A stretch of DNA of 64,000 nt from Salinispora mooreana (GTDB lineage Bacteria; Actinomycetota; Actinomycetes; Mycobacteriales; Micromonosporaceae). The notes beneath the pieces were generated by a model, which saw only the letters and a list, made by a program, of their open reading frames with translations, was not told the origin of the DNA and searched no databases. The first letter of the stretch is position 1. The number at the start of each line of letters is the position of its first letter. Below are positions 27,564 to 35,660 of the stretch, piece by piece. The stretch covers positions 3,498,892 to 3,562,891 of the forward strand of contig NZ_KB900614.1 of the NCBI RefSeq assembly GCF_000379065.1, written 5' to 3'. Position numbers and translations under genes: made by a program.

Positions 27564-29066
27564 TCAGTCGTGGGACCAGGTGGGTCGTTGCAGCAGGCCG
27601 ACGAACTCCATGAGCAGGCGCTCCTGCAGCGCCGCCGGCACCTCTTCGAGCAGGGAATTCACCACGGCCATCCGGGCCGGCACCGGCTCGGCCGGCCCGG
27701 CGTCCGCCGCCTCGCCCAGCCCGAGACCGAGCCCCGCGGCCAGGCCAGCGACCAGGTCCGGCGTGAGCCCTTCCGGGGTCAGTGATCGGGCGAGGGCGAG
27801 CAGTTCCGCGGGGAGCTCGACCGACCCGGCCGCCCGGGTCGCCGCGATGGCGTCGGCCAGGTCAACGCCGAACTTGGGCACCACCGGCGCCACCGACGCG
27901 GTCACCGTCAGGTGCACGGTGCGCGGCAGGCCGGCGTAGGCGAGCTGCGGTTGGGTGTGCCAGCCCCGCGCGGCCAGTTCGTCCACGAGCACGAAGAGGT
28001 CCAGCTCCGGATCGGTCGCGGTGAAGCAGATCACGGTCGACTCGGGCTCGGCCACGAGCCGCAGCCCGCCCGTAGCACGGACGACGTCGGCCAACTCCCG
28101 CACCGCGTCCCGGGTCACCGCCGCGAGCCGTAGGTAGCCGTCCTCGCCCAGGTGCCGCAGGGTCGCGTAGGCGGCGGCGATCGGCCCACCGGAGCGGGTG
28201 GAGGCGATCACTGGGTTGATCATCGTGTAGCCGGGCCAGTCGGCGTGCACGAAGTACTGCGGCTTGCGCAACTCCGGATCCCGGTGCAGCAGGATCGACA
28301 CGCCCTTCGGGGCGTACGCGTACTTGTGCAGGTCGACCGAGATCGAGGTGACACCGGGTACGGCGAAGTCGAACGCCGGCACCGGTTCGCCGAGGCGGCG
28401 GAGCCAGGGCAGGGCCCAGCCACCGAAGCAGGCGTCCACGTGGCAGCGCACCCCGGCGTCGGCGGCAACCGCCGCGATCTCGGCGACCGGGTCGATGACC
28501 CCGTGCGCGTACCCGGGGGCGGAGGCGACGACCAGCACGGTGTCGGGGCGGATCGCGGCGGCGATGGCGGCCGGGTCGGGGCGCAGGCTCTCCGCCGACA
28601 CCGGCACCATGTCCACGGCCACCCGCAGGTAGTGGCCGGCCTTGGCGAACGCGGCGTGGGCGGTGACCGGCATCACGATCCGGGGTTCGGTGATCTCGGG
28701 GTGGGCGTCCCGGGCCGCCTTCACCGCCAGGATCAGCGATTCGGTGCCCCCGCCGGTGACCGAGCCCACCACGTCCGGCGCAGCGGTGCCGGGCCCGCCC
28801 CCGAGTAGCTGGGCGGCAGCGCCGACCAGCGCGTTCTCCATCGCGAGCAGGGACGGGAAGGCGGTCGGGTCGAGGCCGTTGACGTGGGCGCTCTCCGCGT
28901 GCGCGGCGGCGGTCAACTCATCCAGCCCGGGAACCGCCGGGTCGTAGACGTACGCGAACAGCCGCCCGCCGTGGGTGGGCCGGTCCCCGCTGCGCAGTGC
29001 CCGGATTTCGGCCAGAACGCGCTCTGCCGGCAGTCCGTGGGCGGGCAGCCCCGCTTCGTCGATCAT
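27564..29066 (-). CDS. PLP-dependent decarboxylase/lyase, sphingosine-phosphate-lyase-like
   Basis: A 500-residue fold-type I PLP enzyme. The N-terminal HGGRLFAYVYDP and the GSVTGGGTESLILAVKAARD stretch match the group II decarboxylase/sphingosine-1-phosphate lyase branch; the cofactor lysine is in SISVDLHKYAYAPKG, preceded by the conserved HVDACFGGW aspartate. Actinobacteria usually lack sphingolipids, so the natural substrate is probably another amino-alcohol phosphate or amino acid. Its ATG overlaps the stop of the transporter gene upstream (ATGA), which implies a shared operon and perhaps a shared substrate. Confidence 0.85.
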   Translation of the reverse strand: MIDEAGLPAHGLPAERVLAEIRALRSGDRPTHGGRLFAYVYDPAVPGLDELTAAAHAESAHVNGLDPTAFPSLLAMENALVGAAAQLLGGGPGTAAPDVVGSVTGGGTESLILAVKAARDAHPEITEPRIVMPVTAHAAFAKAGHYLRVAVDMVPVSAESLRPDPAAIAAAIRPDTVLVVASAPGYAHGVIDPVAEIAAVAADAGVRCHVDACFGGWALPWLRRLGEPVPAFDFAVPGVTSISVDLHKYAYAPKGVSILLHRDPELRKPQYFVHADWPGYTMINPVIASTRSGGPIAAAYATLRHLGEDGYLRLAAVTRDAVRELADVVRATGGLRLVAEPESTVICFTATDPELDLFVLVDELAARGWHTQPQLAYAGLPRTVHLTVTASVAPVVPKFGVDLADAIAATRAAGSVELPAELLALARSLTPEGLTPDLVAGLAAGLGLGLGEAADAGPAEPVPARMAVVNSLLEEVPAALQERLLMEFVGLLQRPTWSHD

Positions 29067-30553
29067 TCAGTGGTGCCCTTTCCGTGGTGTTCGGTGACCG
29101 TACTCCCCGCCGGAGGGCTGGGATCGTGGGCCGGTGGCTTTGCCATGACGTTGCCGAGATCGACGGGGGTGAGGGCGTAGGGGCGCAGTAGCAGGGTGGC
29201 GGCACCGACCAGGATCGCGGGGAGGACGGTGAAGCCGAGGAGGATGCCGAGCCGGGCGGACTCCGGCTGGGTCGCGGCGGCTCCGGTGTCCGACGAGAGG
29301 TAGCCGGAGAGGTGGAGCACCAGACCGAAGATGCCCGGCCCCAGCGCCAGCCCGAAGGTCTCCCCGGCGGTCCACACCCCGGTGAAGACGCCTGCCTGCC
29401 GGCGACCGGTGCGGGCCTCGTCGTGGGCGATGCAGTCGGGCAACATGGCGAGAGCGAAGACCTGTTGGCCGGCGTACCCGACGCCGACCAGCGCGACCAG
29501 CAGGTAGATCCCGACGGCGGGGAGCACCTCAGCGGCGACCAGGGCCAGCGCACCGGCGGCGAAGAGGAGCGCGGCGGCGACCAGCCCGGCGAGCTTGCCG
29601 AACCGCTGTCCAAACCGGCTCCACACCGGCATCACCAACAGCGCCGGCCCGACGAAGCAGGCGAACAGGACGGTGGGCCCGCTCTCCGGGTTGCGCAGGA
29701 TCTGGGTGGCGAAGTAGTTCACCCCGGCCAGGATCGTCGCCACCCCGGCAGACTGGATCACAAAGCAGGCCAGGAGCGCCCGGAACGCGCGGTTACGTCC
29801 GGCTATCGCGAGTTGCGCCCGCAACGACGGCTCGCTCTCCTGCACGATGCCGACCGGGGCGGACCGGGTGCCCACGAACGCCCCGACAGCTCCCAGCAGG
29901 ATCAGGCCGGCGACGAAGAGCCCCATCCAGCGGTGCCCGGTGATACCGCCGCCGCCCGCGTCCCGCACCAGCGGGGCCACCGCGCCGGAGACCAGGATGG
30001 CCAGCGCCAGCACCGCGATCCGCCAGGTCATCAACCGGGTACGCTCGGTGTAGCCGGTGGTCAGCTCGGCTGGCATCGCCACGTACGGAACCTGGAAGAA
30101 GGCGAACGCGGTCGCGGTGGCCAGGAAGGCCAGCGCCACGTAGCCGCCGGCCGCCGGCCCGGTGCCGACCGGCGCTGCGAAGATCGCGGCGAAGCAGACG
30201 GCGAGCGCGATCCCGGCGCCCAACAGGTACGGGCGGCGGGCTCCCCACCGGGAGCGGGTGCGGTCGGAGATCCGGCCGGCGACCGGGTTGACCAGCACGT
30301 CCCACGCCTTCGGCAGCAGCACGAGCAGGGCGGCGATTCCCGCCGTCACGCCCAGCGTGTCGGTCAGGTAGGGCAGCAGAAGCAGCCCGGGCACGGTGCC
30401 GAAGGCACCGGTGGCCAGCGACCCGGTGGCGTAACCGAGGTGCACCCGGCGGGGCAGCGCCTCAACTCCGGACAGACCGGCAGTGTCACCGGCCGGCGCC
30501 GGGAGGCCGCTGGAGCCAGCAGGTGGACCGGTTCCAACCGGCGGCGCGTCCAT
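29063..30553 (-). CDS. GPH-type (MelB-like) MFS symporter
   Basis: A 496-residue transporter with about twelve membrane segments. After a 35-residue Pro/Gly-rich N-terminus, LGYATGSLATGAFGTVPGLL and DVLVNPVAGRISDRTRSRWG identify the glycoside-pentoside-hexuronide:cation symporter branch; FFQVPYVAMPAELT and GYAGQQVFALAMLPDCIAHD support this. Members import sugars or lipids with sodium or protons. ATG 30553 lacks a ribosome site but a TAATAT box ends nine bases before it, so a near-leaderless mRNA is possible. It is followed without gap by the PLP enzyme. Confidence 0.85.
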   Translation of the reverse strand: MDAPPVGTGPPAGSSGLPAPAGDTAGLSGVEALPRRVHLGYATGSLATGAFGTVPGLLLLPYLTDTLGVTAGIAALLVLLPKAWDVLVNPVAGRISDRTRSRWGARRPYLLGAGIALAVCFAAIFAAPVGTGPAAGGYVALAFLATATAFAFFQVPYVAMPAELTTGYTERTRLMTWRIAVLALAILVSGAVAPLVRDAGGGGITGHRWMGLFVAGLILLGAVGAFVGTRSAPVGIVQESEPSLRAQLAIAGRNRAFRALLACFVIQSAGVATILAGVNYFATQILRNPESGPTVLFACFVGPALLVMPVWSRFGQRFGKLAGLVAAALLFAAGALALVAAEVLPAVGIYLLVALVGVGYAGQQVFALAMLPDCIAHDEARTGRRQAGVFTGVWTAGETFGLALGPGIFGLVLHLSGYLSSDTGAAATQPESARLGILLGFTVLPAILVGAATLLLRPYALTPVDLGNVMAKPPAHDPSPPAGSTVTEHHGKGTTE

Positions 30554-30595
30554 GGCGTCGAATATTACTCACAAGTATGGCGACGGTCACATCCC

Positions 30596-30901
30596 CTACT
30601 CCGGCGACCAACCTGCCGCCCGCAGGTCAACCCGGTCGCCGCGCAGCGGTGTCCCCTCGGCAAGCAGCCGGGCCCGGGCCGAGAGCTCATGCCCGGGCGG
30701 AAGCCGGCCGGCCGAGTTCACCACGCGATGCCAGGGCACCCCCCCGCCGTGGCGCGCCAGGATCGAACCGACCAGCCGGGGCGACGCCCGTCCCGAACGT
30801 TCGGCGAGCGCGTCGGCCACCGCCCCGTACGACATCGCTCGGCCGGGCGGGATGCGCTCGACCAGTTCCAGCACCGCCTCGACGTACTCCTCGGGTCCCA
30901 C
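30596..30901 (-). CDS. Alkyltransferase-like DNA-binding protein (ATL)
   Basis: A 101-residue protein equal to the C-terminal domain of O6-alkylguanine alkyltransferase: ELVERIPPGRAMSYGAVADAL contains the helix-turn-helix and the flipping tyrosine, and the active-site motif reads PWHRVVNSAGRL. The acceptor cysteine of PCHRV is replaced by tryptophan, the defining feature of ATL proteins, which bind alkylated DNA and hand it to excision repair without repairing it. GTG 30901 is the only start that fits the family length; its ribosome site is weak. It is divergent from proB. Confidence 0.82.
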   Translation of the reverse strand: MGPEEYVEAVLELVERIPPGRAMSYGAVADALAERSGRASPRLVGSILARHGGGVPWHRVVNSAGRLPPGHELSARARLLAEGTPLRGDRVDLRAAGWSPE

Positions 30902-30962
30902 GACGTGCCACGATATGGGAACCGGGCCGGGGGCTGCCCGACCGACATCGCAGAATAGGCGG

Positions 30963-32105
30963 GTGCGCGACAAGGTGACGGCGGCCCGGCGGGTGGTCGT
31001 CAAGATCGGTTCTTCCTCATTGACCACGGCCGCCGGCGGCCTGGATGACGGGCGGGTGGACGCGCTCGTGGACACCCTCGGCACGCTCGCCGCCGAGGGC
31101 CGGGAGGTCGTGCTGGTCTCCTCCGGCGCGATCGCCGCGGGGCTGGCCCCACTGGGGCTGACCCGCCGCCCCCGGGACCTGGCCACCCAGCAGGCCGCCG
31201 CCAGCGTTGGCCAGGGGCTGCTGATCCGGCGGTACGCCGCCGCCTTCGCCCGGCACCGGCGCACCGTCGGTCAGGTCCTGCTCACCGTGGACGACCTGAC
31301 GCGGCGGGCGCACTACCGCAACGCGTACCGGACCCTGCGCAAGCTACTCGACCTGGGCGCGGTGCCGATCGTCAACGAGAACGACACCGTCGCCACCGAG
31401 GAGATCCGGTTCGGCGACAACGACCGGCTCGCCGCCCTGGTGGCTGCCTTGGTCGACACTGATGTACTCCTCTTGCTCTCTGATGTCGACGCGCTCTGGA
31501 CCGGGGATCCGGCCCGCCCAGGATCGACCCGGATCGCCGAGGTCCACGACGAGCGGGACCTGTCCGGGGTGACGATCGGTGGCGCCGGCCGCGCCGGGGT
31601 TGGCACCGGGGGCATGGTGACCAAGGTGGAGGCAGCCCGGATCGCCACCGGCTTCGGCATCCCGGTGATCCTGACCTCCGCCGACCAGGCGGCCGAGGCA
31701 CTGGACGGCAAGCCGGTCGGCACGCTCTTCCACCCCAGTCAACGTCGGCCGGCTGCCCGGCTGTTCTGGTTGGCGCACGCCACCACACCGCGCGGCCGGC
31801 TACAGCTGGACCCAGGCGCGGTCGCGGCCGTTGTTGACCGGCGCAAATCGCTACTACCCGCGGGGATCACCGCGGTGCGGGGCGCCTTCACCGCCGGCGA
31901 TCCGGTTGACCTGGTTGACGCCGACGGCGTGCCGGTGGCCCGCGGGCTGGTCAACTACGACGCGGTGGAGTTGCCTGGCCTGCTCGGACGCTCCACCGCT
32001 GAGCTCGCCACAGCCCTCGGCCCCGGCTACGAACGGGAGGTCGTTCACTGCGACGACCTGGTGCTGTTGTCAGGCCGGGCGCCGGCCGGTGCCGGCCCGG
32101 CATGA
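30963..32105 (+). CDS. proB: Glutamate 5-kinase
   Basis: A 380-residue two-domain enzyme that phosphorylates glutamate in the first step of proline synthesis. The amino-acid kinase domain shows [46 protein letters not shown] and [11 protein letters not shown], and a PUA domain follows from about residue 285 ([20 protein letters not shown]). GTG 30963 lacks a ribosome site but a CAGAAT box ends seven bases before it, so the mRNA may be leaderless. It precedes proA by 28 bp. Proline feedback inhibition is typical for the family. Confidence 0.95.
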   Translation: MRDKVTAARRVVVKIGSSSLTTAAGGLDDGRVDALVDTLGTLAAEGREVVLVSSGAIAAGLAPLGLTRRPRDLATQQAAASVGQGLLIRRYAAAFARHRRTVGQVLLTVDDLTRRAHYRNAYRTLRKLLDLGAVPIVNENDTVATEEIRFGDNDRLAALVAALVDTDVLLLLSDVDALWTGDPARPGSTRIAEVHDERDLSGVTIGGAGRAGVGTGGMVTKVEAARIATGFGIPVILTSADQAAEALDGKPVGTLFHPSQRRPAARLFWLAHATTPRGRLQLDPGAVAAVVDRRKSLLPAGITAVRGAFTAGDPVDLVDADGVPVARGLVNYDAVELPGLLGRSTAELATALGPGYEREVVHCDDLVLLSGRAPAGAGPA

Positions 32106-32133
32106 GTCCTTCCCCCGATCCCAAGGAGCGCAC

Positions 32134-33375
32134 ATGAGCGTCGTCGAACAGGCACGACGAGCCCGGACAGCGGCGGCCGGGTTGGCCCTCGCCAACCGGG
32201 CTGGCAAGGATGCCGCGCTGCACGCGATGGCCGACGCGCTGGTGGCGCGGACCGCCGAGATCCTGGCCGCCAACAGCGCGGATCTCACCGCCGGACGGGC
32301 CGGCGGGCTGAGCACGGCCATCGTGGACCGGCTCGCCCTCGACCCGGGGCGGGTGGCCGGCATCGCCGACGCGCTCCGCCAGATGGCCGCGCTCCCCGAC
32401 CCGATCGGCGAGGTGGTCCGGGGCTCGACCCTCCCCAATGGCCTACAGCTACGGCAGATTCGGGTGCCGTTCGGGGTGGTGGGGATCGTCTACGAGGCGC
32501 GGCCGAACGTCACCGTTGACGCGGCCGGCATCTGCCTGAAATCCGGCAACGCGGTGCTGCTGCGGGGCTCCTCCTCCGCCGCCCGGTCGAACGCCGCGCT
32601 GGTCTCGGTGCTGCGCGACGCGGTCGCCGACACCGGCCTGCCAGCGGACACGGTACAGCTCCTCGACGCCACGACCCGCGACTCGGTCAAGGAGCTGATG
32701 CGCGCCCGGGGCCTGGTTGACGTCCTGATCCCGCGCGGCGGTGCGGAGCTGATCCGCACGGTTGTCGAGGAGTCAACCGTCCCAGTGATCGAGACCGGGG
32801 TAGGCAACTGCCACGTCTACGTTGACGCCGCCGCGGACGTGGCAAAGGCGGTCGCGATCGCCCTGAACGCGAAGACGCAGCGCCTCTCCACCTGCAACAC
32901 GGCCGAGTCGCTGCTGGTGCACACCGCGGTCGCGGACGCCTTTCTGCCCCCGGCGCTGGCCGCGTTCGCCGCGGCCGGGGTGACCGTCCACGGCTGCCCG
33001 CAGGTCGCTCGGCACTCCACGGCCGTGCTGCCGGCGACCGACGAGGACTACGCCACCGAGTACCTGGCGGCGGAGATCTCGGTCGCCGTCGTCGAGTCGC
33101 TGGACGCGGCGGTCGCGCACATCCAGCGGTACGGCACGGGGCACACCGAGGCGATCGTGACCGACTCCCAGTCGGCCGCCCACGAGTTCGTGGCCCGGGT
33201 TGACGCGGCGGCGGTGATGGTGAATGCCTCGACCCGGTTCACCGACGGCGGAGAGTTCGGCTTCGGCGCCGAGATCGGCATCTCCACCCAGAAGCTGCAC
33301 GCCCGCGGGCCGATGGGGTTGCCGGAGCTGACCAGCACGAAGTACGTGGTCACCGGGGACGGTCAGCTACGCTGA
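32134..33375 (+). CDS. proA: Gamma-glutamyl phosphate reductase
   Basis: A 413-residue aldehyde-dehydrogenase-superfamily enzyme that reduces glutamyl phosphate to glutamate semialdehyde with [25 protein letters not shown] and [17 protein letters not shown] segments are diagnostic; the catalytic cysteine is in [16 protein letters not shown] 32134 has AAGGAG six bases upstream. It forms an operon with proB, and a perfect hairpin covers its stop codon. Full length for the family. Confidence 0.96.
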   Translation: MSVVEQARRARTAAAGLALANRAGKDAALHAMADALVARTAEILAANSADLTAGRAGGLSTAIVDRLALDPGRVAGIADALRQMAALPDPIGEVVRGSTLPNGLQLRQIRVPFGVVGIVYEARPNVTVDAAGICLKSGNAVLLRGSSSAARSNAALVSVLRDAVADTGLPADTVQLLDATTRDSVKELMRARGLVDVLIPRGGAELIRTVVEESTVPVIETGVGNCHVYVDAAADVAKAVAIALNAKTQRLSTCNTAESLLVHTAVADAFLPPALAAFAAAGVTVHGCPQVARHSTAVLPATDEDYATEYLAAEISVAVVESLDAAVAHIQRYGTGHTEAIVTDSQSAAHEFVARVDAAAVMVNASTRFTDGGEFGFGAEIGISTQKLHARGPMGLPELTSTKYVVTGDGQLR

Positions 33376-33385
33376 CCGTCCCCGG
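33353..33385 (+). terminator. Hairpin spanning the proA stop codon
   Basis: Perfect 14-bp arms (33353-33366 and 33372-33385) with a five-base loop include the TGA at 33373-33375. The convergent toroid-protein gene ends ten bases further on, so it can serve both directions. Confidence 0.8.
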
Positions 33386-33395
33386 CGCTGGGCGC

Positions 33396-34226
33396 TCACC
33401 AGCAGGCGCGGATCGCGGTCAGCGTCGCGTGGACATCGAACTGGTGCCCGTCCTCGCTCTCCCAGCCCCCGTCGCTGCGCTGGGTCTCGGCGAGCCGGCG
33501 GCGGGCGCGCACCAGGACCCAGTCCTGTGGGTCCACGCCGACCCGGCGCAGCGTCGCACCCAGCCAGGCGACGTTGGCCGGGGCCATGTCGCCGATCCGC
33601 TCGGCGAGCGCCACCTGGATCCGGGCAGACTCCTGGTGCATCTCCTGTCGGAACAACACCGCCGCGCTCAGCCAGCCGGCGGCGAGGAACGACGGCCAGG
33701 TCCCGTCCGGGTTCAGGCGGGCCGCAAGGGAGAGCGCGGCGCCGTGCACGACGCCCGCGTACGCCCCGCCGATCCGCGCGTCCAACGGCCCGGCCGCCCG
33801 GACATCCAGCCCGGCGACGCTGAGCCAGAACGCCGCGCTCGCCGTCAGGTAGAAACCCGCCTCCGGGTCGCCCGGCCGGGCCCACTCCGGGGCGGTGTCG
33901 GCCAGCGCGGCGTCCTCTTCCCAGCCTCCTTCCGGTAGCTGGCGCGCGGCGAGCCAGTCCAGCGCCCGCCGGGCCGCCGGTCGGCCGAGGGCACCGAGGT
34001 CGTCGAGCTCCCCGAGGCGGAAGCAGGTCGCGTCAACAGAGGCGGTCTCCCCCTCGATGTACGCCGGCCAACCGCCCTCCGGAAGCTGCCCGGTCTCGGC
34101 GACGGCGAGCACCTCCTCGGCCGGCGGGGTGCCGGTGCGCAGTCGGGCAAGCCGGGCACGCTCCACCACGTCTCCCCGCGCCACCACGTAGCCGATCGCG
34201 GCCTCGATATCCACCACGGCGGTCAC
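33396..34226 (-). CDS. Prenyltransferase/terpene-cyclase-type alpha-toroid protein
   Basis: A 276-residue protein with four QxxDGGW-like motifs at regular distance: QLPEGGWPAY, QLPEGGWEED, LNPDGTWPSF and QRSDGGWESE. These motifs tie helix pairs in the alpha/alpha-toroid fold of squalene-hopene cyclases and protein prenyltransferase beta subunits. The DxDD catalytic motif of cyclases is not visible, and 276 residues is less than half a full cyclase, so catalysis is doubtful. GTG 34226 has AGG five bases upstream. Neighbouring genes do not suggest a terpene pathway. Confidence 0.7.
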   Translation of the reverse strand: MTAVVDIEAAIGYVVARGDVVERARLARLRTGTPPAEEVLAVAETGQLPEGGWPAYIEGETASVDATCFRLGELDDLGALGRPAARRALDWLAARQLPEGGWEEDAALADTAPEWARPGDPEAGFYLTASAAFWLSVAGLDVRAAGPLDARIGGAYAGVVHGAALSLAARLNPDGTWPSFLAAGWLSAAVLFRQEMHQESARIQVALAERIGDMAPANVAWLGATLRRVGVDPQDWVLVRARRRLAETQRSDGGWESEDGHQFDVHATLTAIRACW

Positions 34227-34334
34227 GCTACCTGGGCAGATGCGATCATGCCCCAGGGAATCGACCACCCACCGCCCGGTGCCCGCCACAACGTCGAGCA
34301 CCGGGGCGTTCCCGCGCTGGCCAGCCCGGCCCGA

Positions 34335-35516
34335 TCAGTACGCGGGCAGCGACGGGTCGACCTGCTTGATCCAGGAGAGGACACCTCCCTGGAGGTGCAC
34401 CGCGTCCCGGAAACCAGCGGACTTCAGCGCGGCGAGCGCCTCCGCGGACCGGACGCCGGACTTGCAGTGCAGCACGATCTGTCGGTCCTGCGGGAGCGTG
34501 ACCAGCGCCTGCCCAGAGATGATCTCCCCCTTGGGGATCAGCGTGGAGCCCGGGATCCGGACGATCTCGAACTCGGCCGGCTCCCGCACGTCAACCAGGA
34601 AGATCTCCTTGCCGGCGTCCTGCCACGCCTTCAGCTCGCCCGCGGTGATCGTCGCGTCCGCCGCGGCCTCTTGGGCCTCGGCCGACACCGCACCGCAGAA
34701 GTCCTCGTAGTCGGCCAGCAGGTCGGTGACCGTGGGGTTCTCGCCGCAGAGCGCGCAGTTCGGGTCCTTCCGTACCTTGATCTTGCGGTAACTCATCTCC
34801 AGGGCGTCGTAGACCATGAGTCGGCCGACCAACGGCTCACCGACACCGGCGAGGAGCTTGATCGCCTCGTTCACCTGAATCGAGCCGATCGACGCGCAGA
34901 GCACGCCGAGCACACCGCCCTCCGCGCAGGAGGGCACCATGCCGGGCGGGGGAGGCTCCGGGTAGAGGCAGCGGTAGCAGGGGCCGTGCTCGGCCCAGAA
35001 CACCGACGCCTGCCCGTCGAACCGGTAGATGGACCCCCACACGTACGGCTTGCCGAGCAGCACCGCCGCGTCGTTCACCAGGTACCGGGTGGCGAAGTTG
35101 TCGGTGCCGTCCACGATCAGGTCGTACTGGGCGAAAATGTCCCGGACGTTGTCCCGGTCCAACGCGGTGTTGTGGATCTTCACCTGGACCAGCGGATTGA
35201 TCTCGTGGATGCTGGCGGAGGCGGACTCGGCCTTGGCGCGGCCGACATCGGAGACGCCGTGGATGATCTGACGTTGGAGGTTGGACTCGTCAACGGTGTC
35301 GAAGTCGACGATGCCGAGCGTGCCCACCCCGGCGGCGGCGAGATACATCAGCGCCGGAGAACCGAGACCACCGGCGCCCACACAGAGCACCCGGGCGTTT
35401 TTCAACCGCTTCTGTCCCTCGACCCCGATATCCGGGATGATCAGATGGCGCGAGTAGCGACGGATCTCGTCAACGGTCAGCTCGGCGGCAGGCTCGACGA
35501 GCGGGGGCAGCGACAC
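34335..35516 (-). CDS. moeZ: Adenylyltransferase/sulfurtransferase MoeZ
   Basis: A 393-residue fusion of an E1-like adenylating domain and a rhodanese domain. The ATP site is VGAGGLGSPALMYLAAAGVG, zinc cysteines are in CYRCLYP and CALCGENP, and the rhodanese cysteine is in IVLHCKSGVRSAEAL. MoeZ activates the C-terminal Gly-Gly of sulfur carrier proteins and supplies sulfur for molybdopterin, thiocysteine and some antibiotic pathways. GTG 35516 has GGGAG six bases upstream and gives a length equal to the mycobacterial enzyme. Confidence 0.94.
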   Translation of the reverse strand: MSLPPLVEPAAELTVDEIRRYSRHLIIPDIGVEGQKRLKNARVLCVGAGGLGSPALMYLAAAGVGTLGIVDFDTVDESNLQRQIIHGVSDVGRAKAESASASIHEINPLVQVKIHNTALDRDNVRDIFAQYDLIVDGTDNFATRYLVNDAAVLLGKPYVWGSIYRFDGQASVFWAEHGPCYRCLYPEPPPPGMVPSCAEGGVLGVLCASIGSIQVNEAIKLLAGVGEPLVGRLMVYDALEMSYRKIKVRKDPNCALCGENPTVTDLLADYEDFCGAVSAEAQEAAADATITAGELKAWQDAGKEIFLVDVREPAEFEIVRIPGSTLIPKGEIISGQALVTLPQDRQIVLHCKSGVRSAEALAALKSAGFRDAVHLQGGVLSWIKQVDPSLPAY

Positions 35517-35660
35517 GGTGAACTCCCCGAGGATCGGCAGTGGCGGACCGCGCCATTGTCGCTCGCCGGGCAGGCCGGCAGCCATGAGCGGGGGCACGTG
35601 GCCCGAACTGCGGGAACGGGAACAGTGTGCCGGTCGTGGGCCGCCGCCGGAGCGGGTGCG

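Noticed and set aside
29312..30958. 548-codon plus-strand frame opposite the GPH symporter
   Set aside because: Shadow composition; the membrane protein on the minus strand is convincing.
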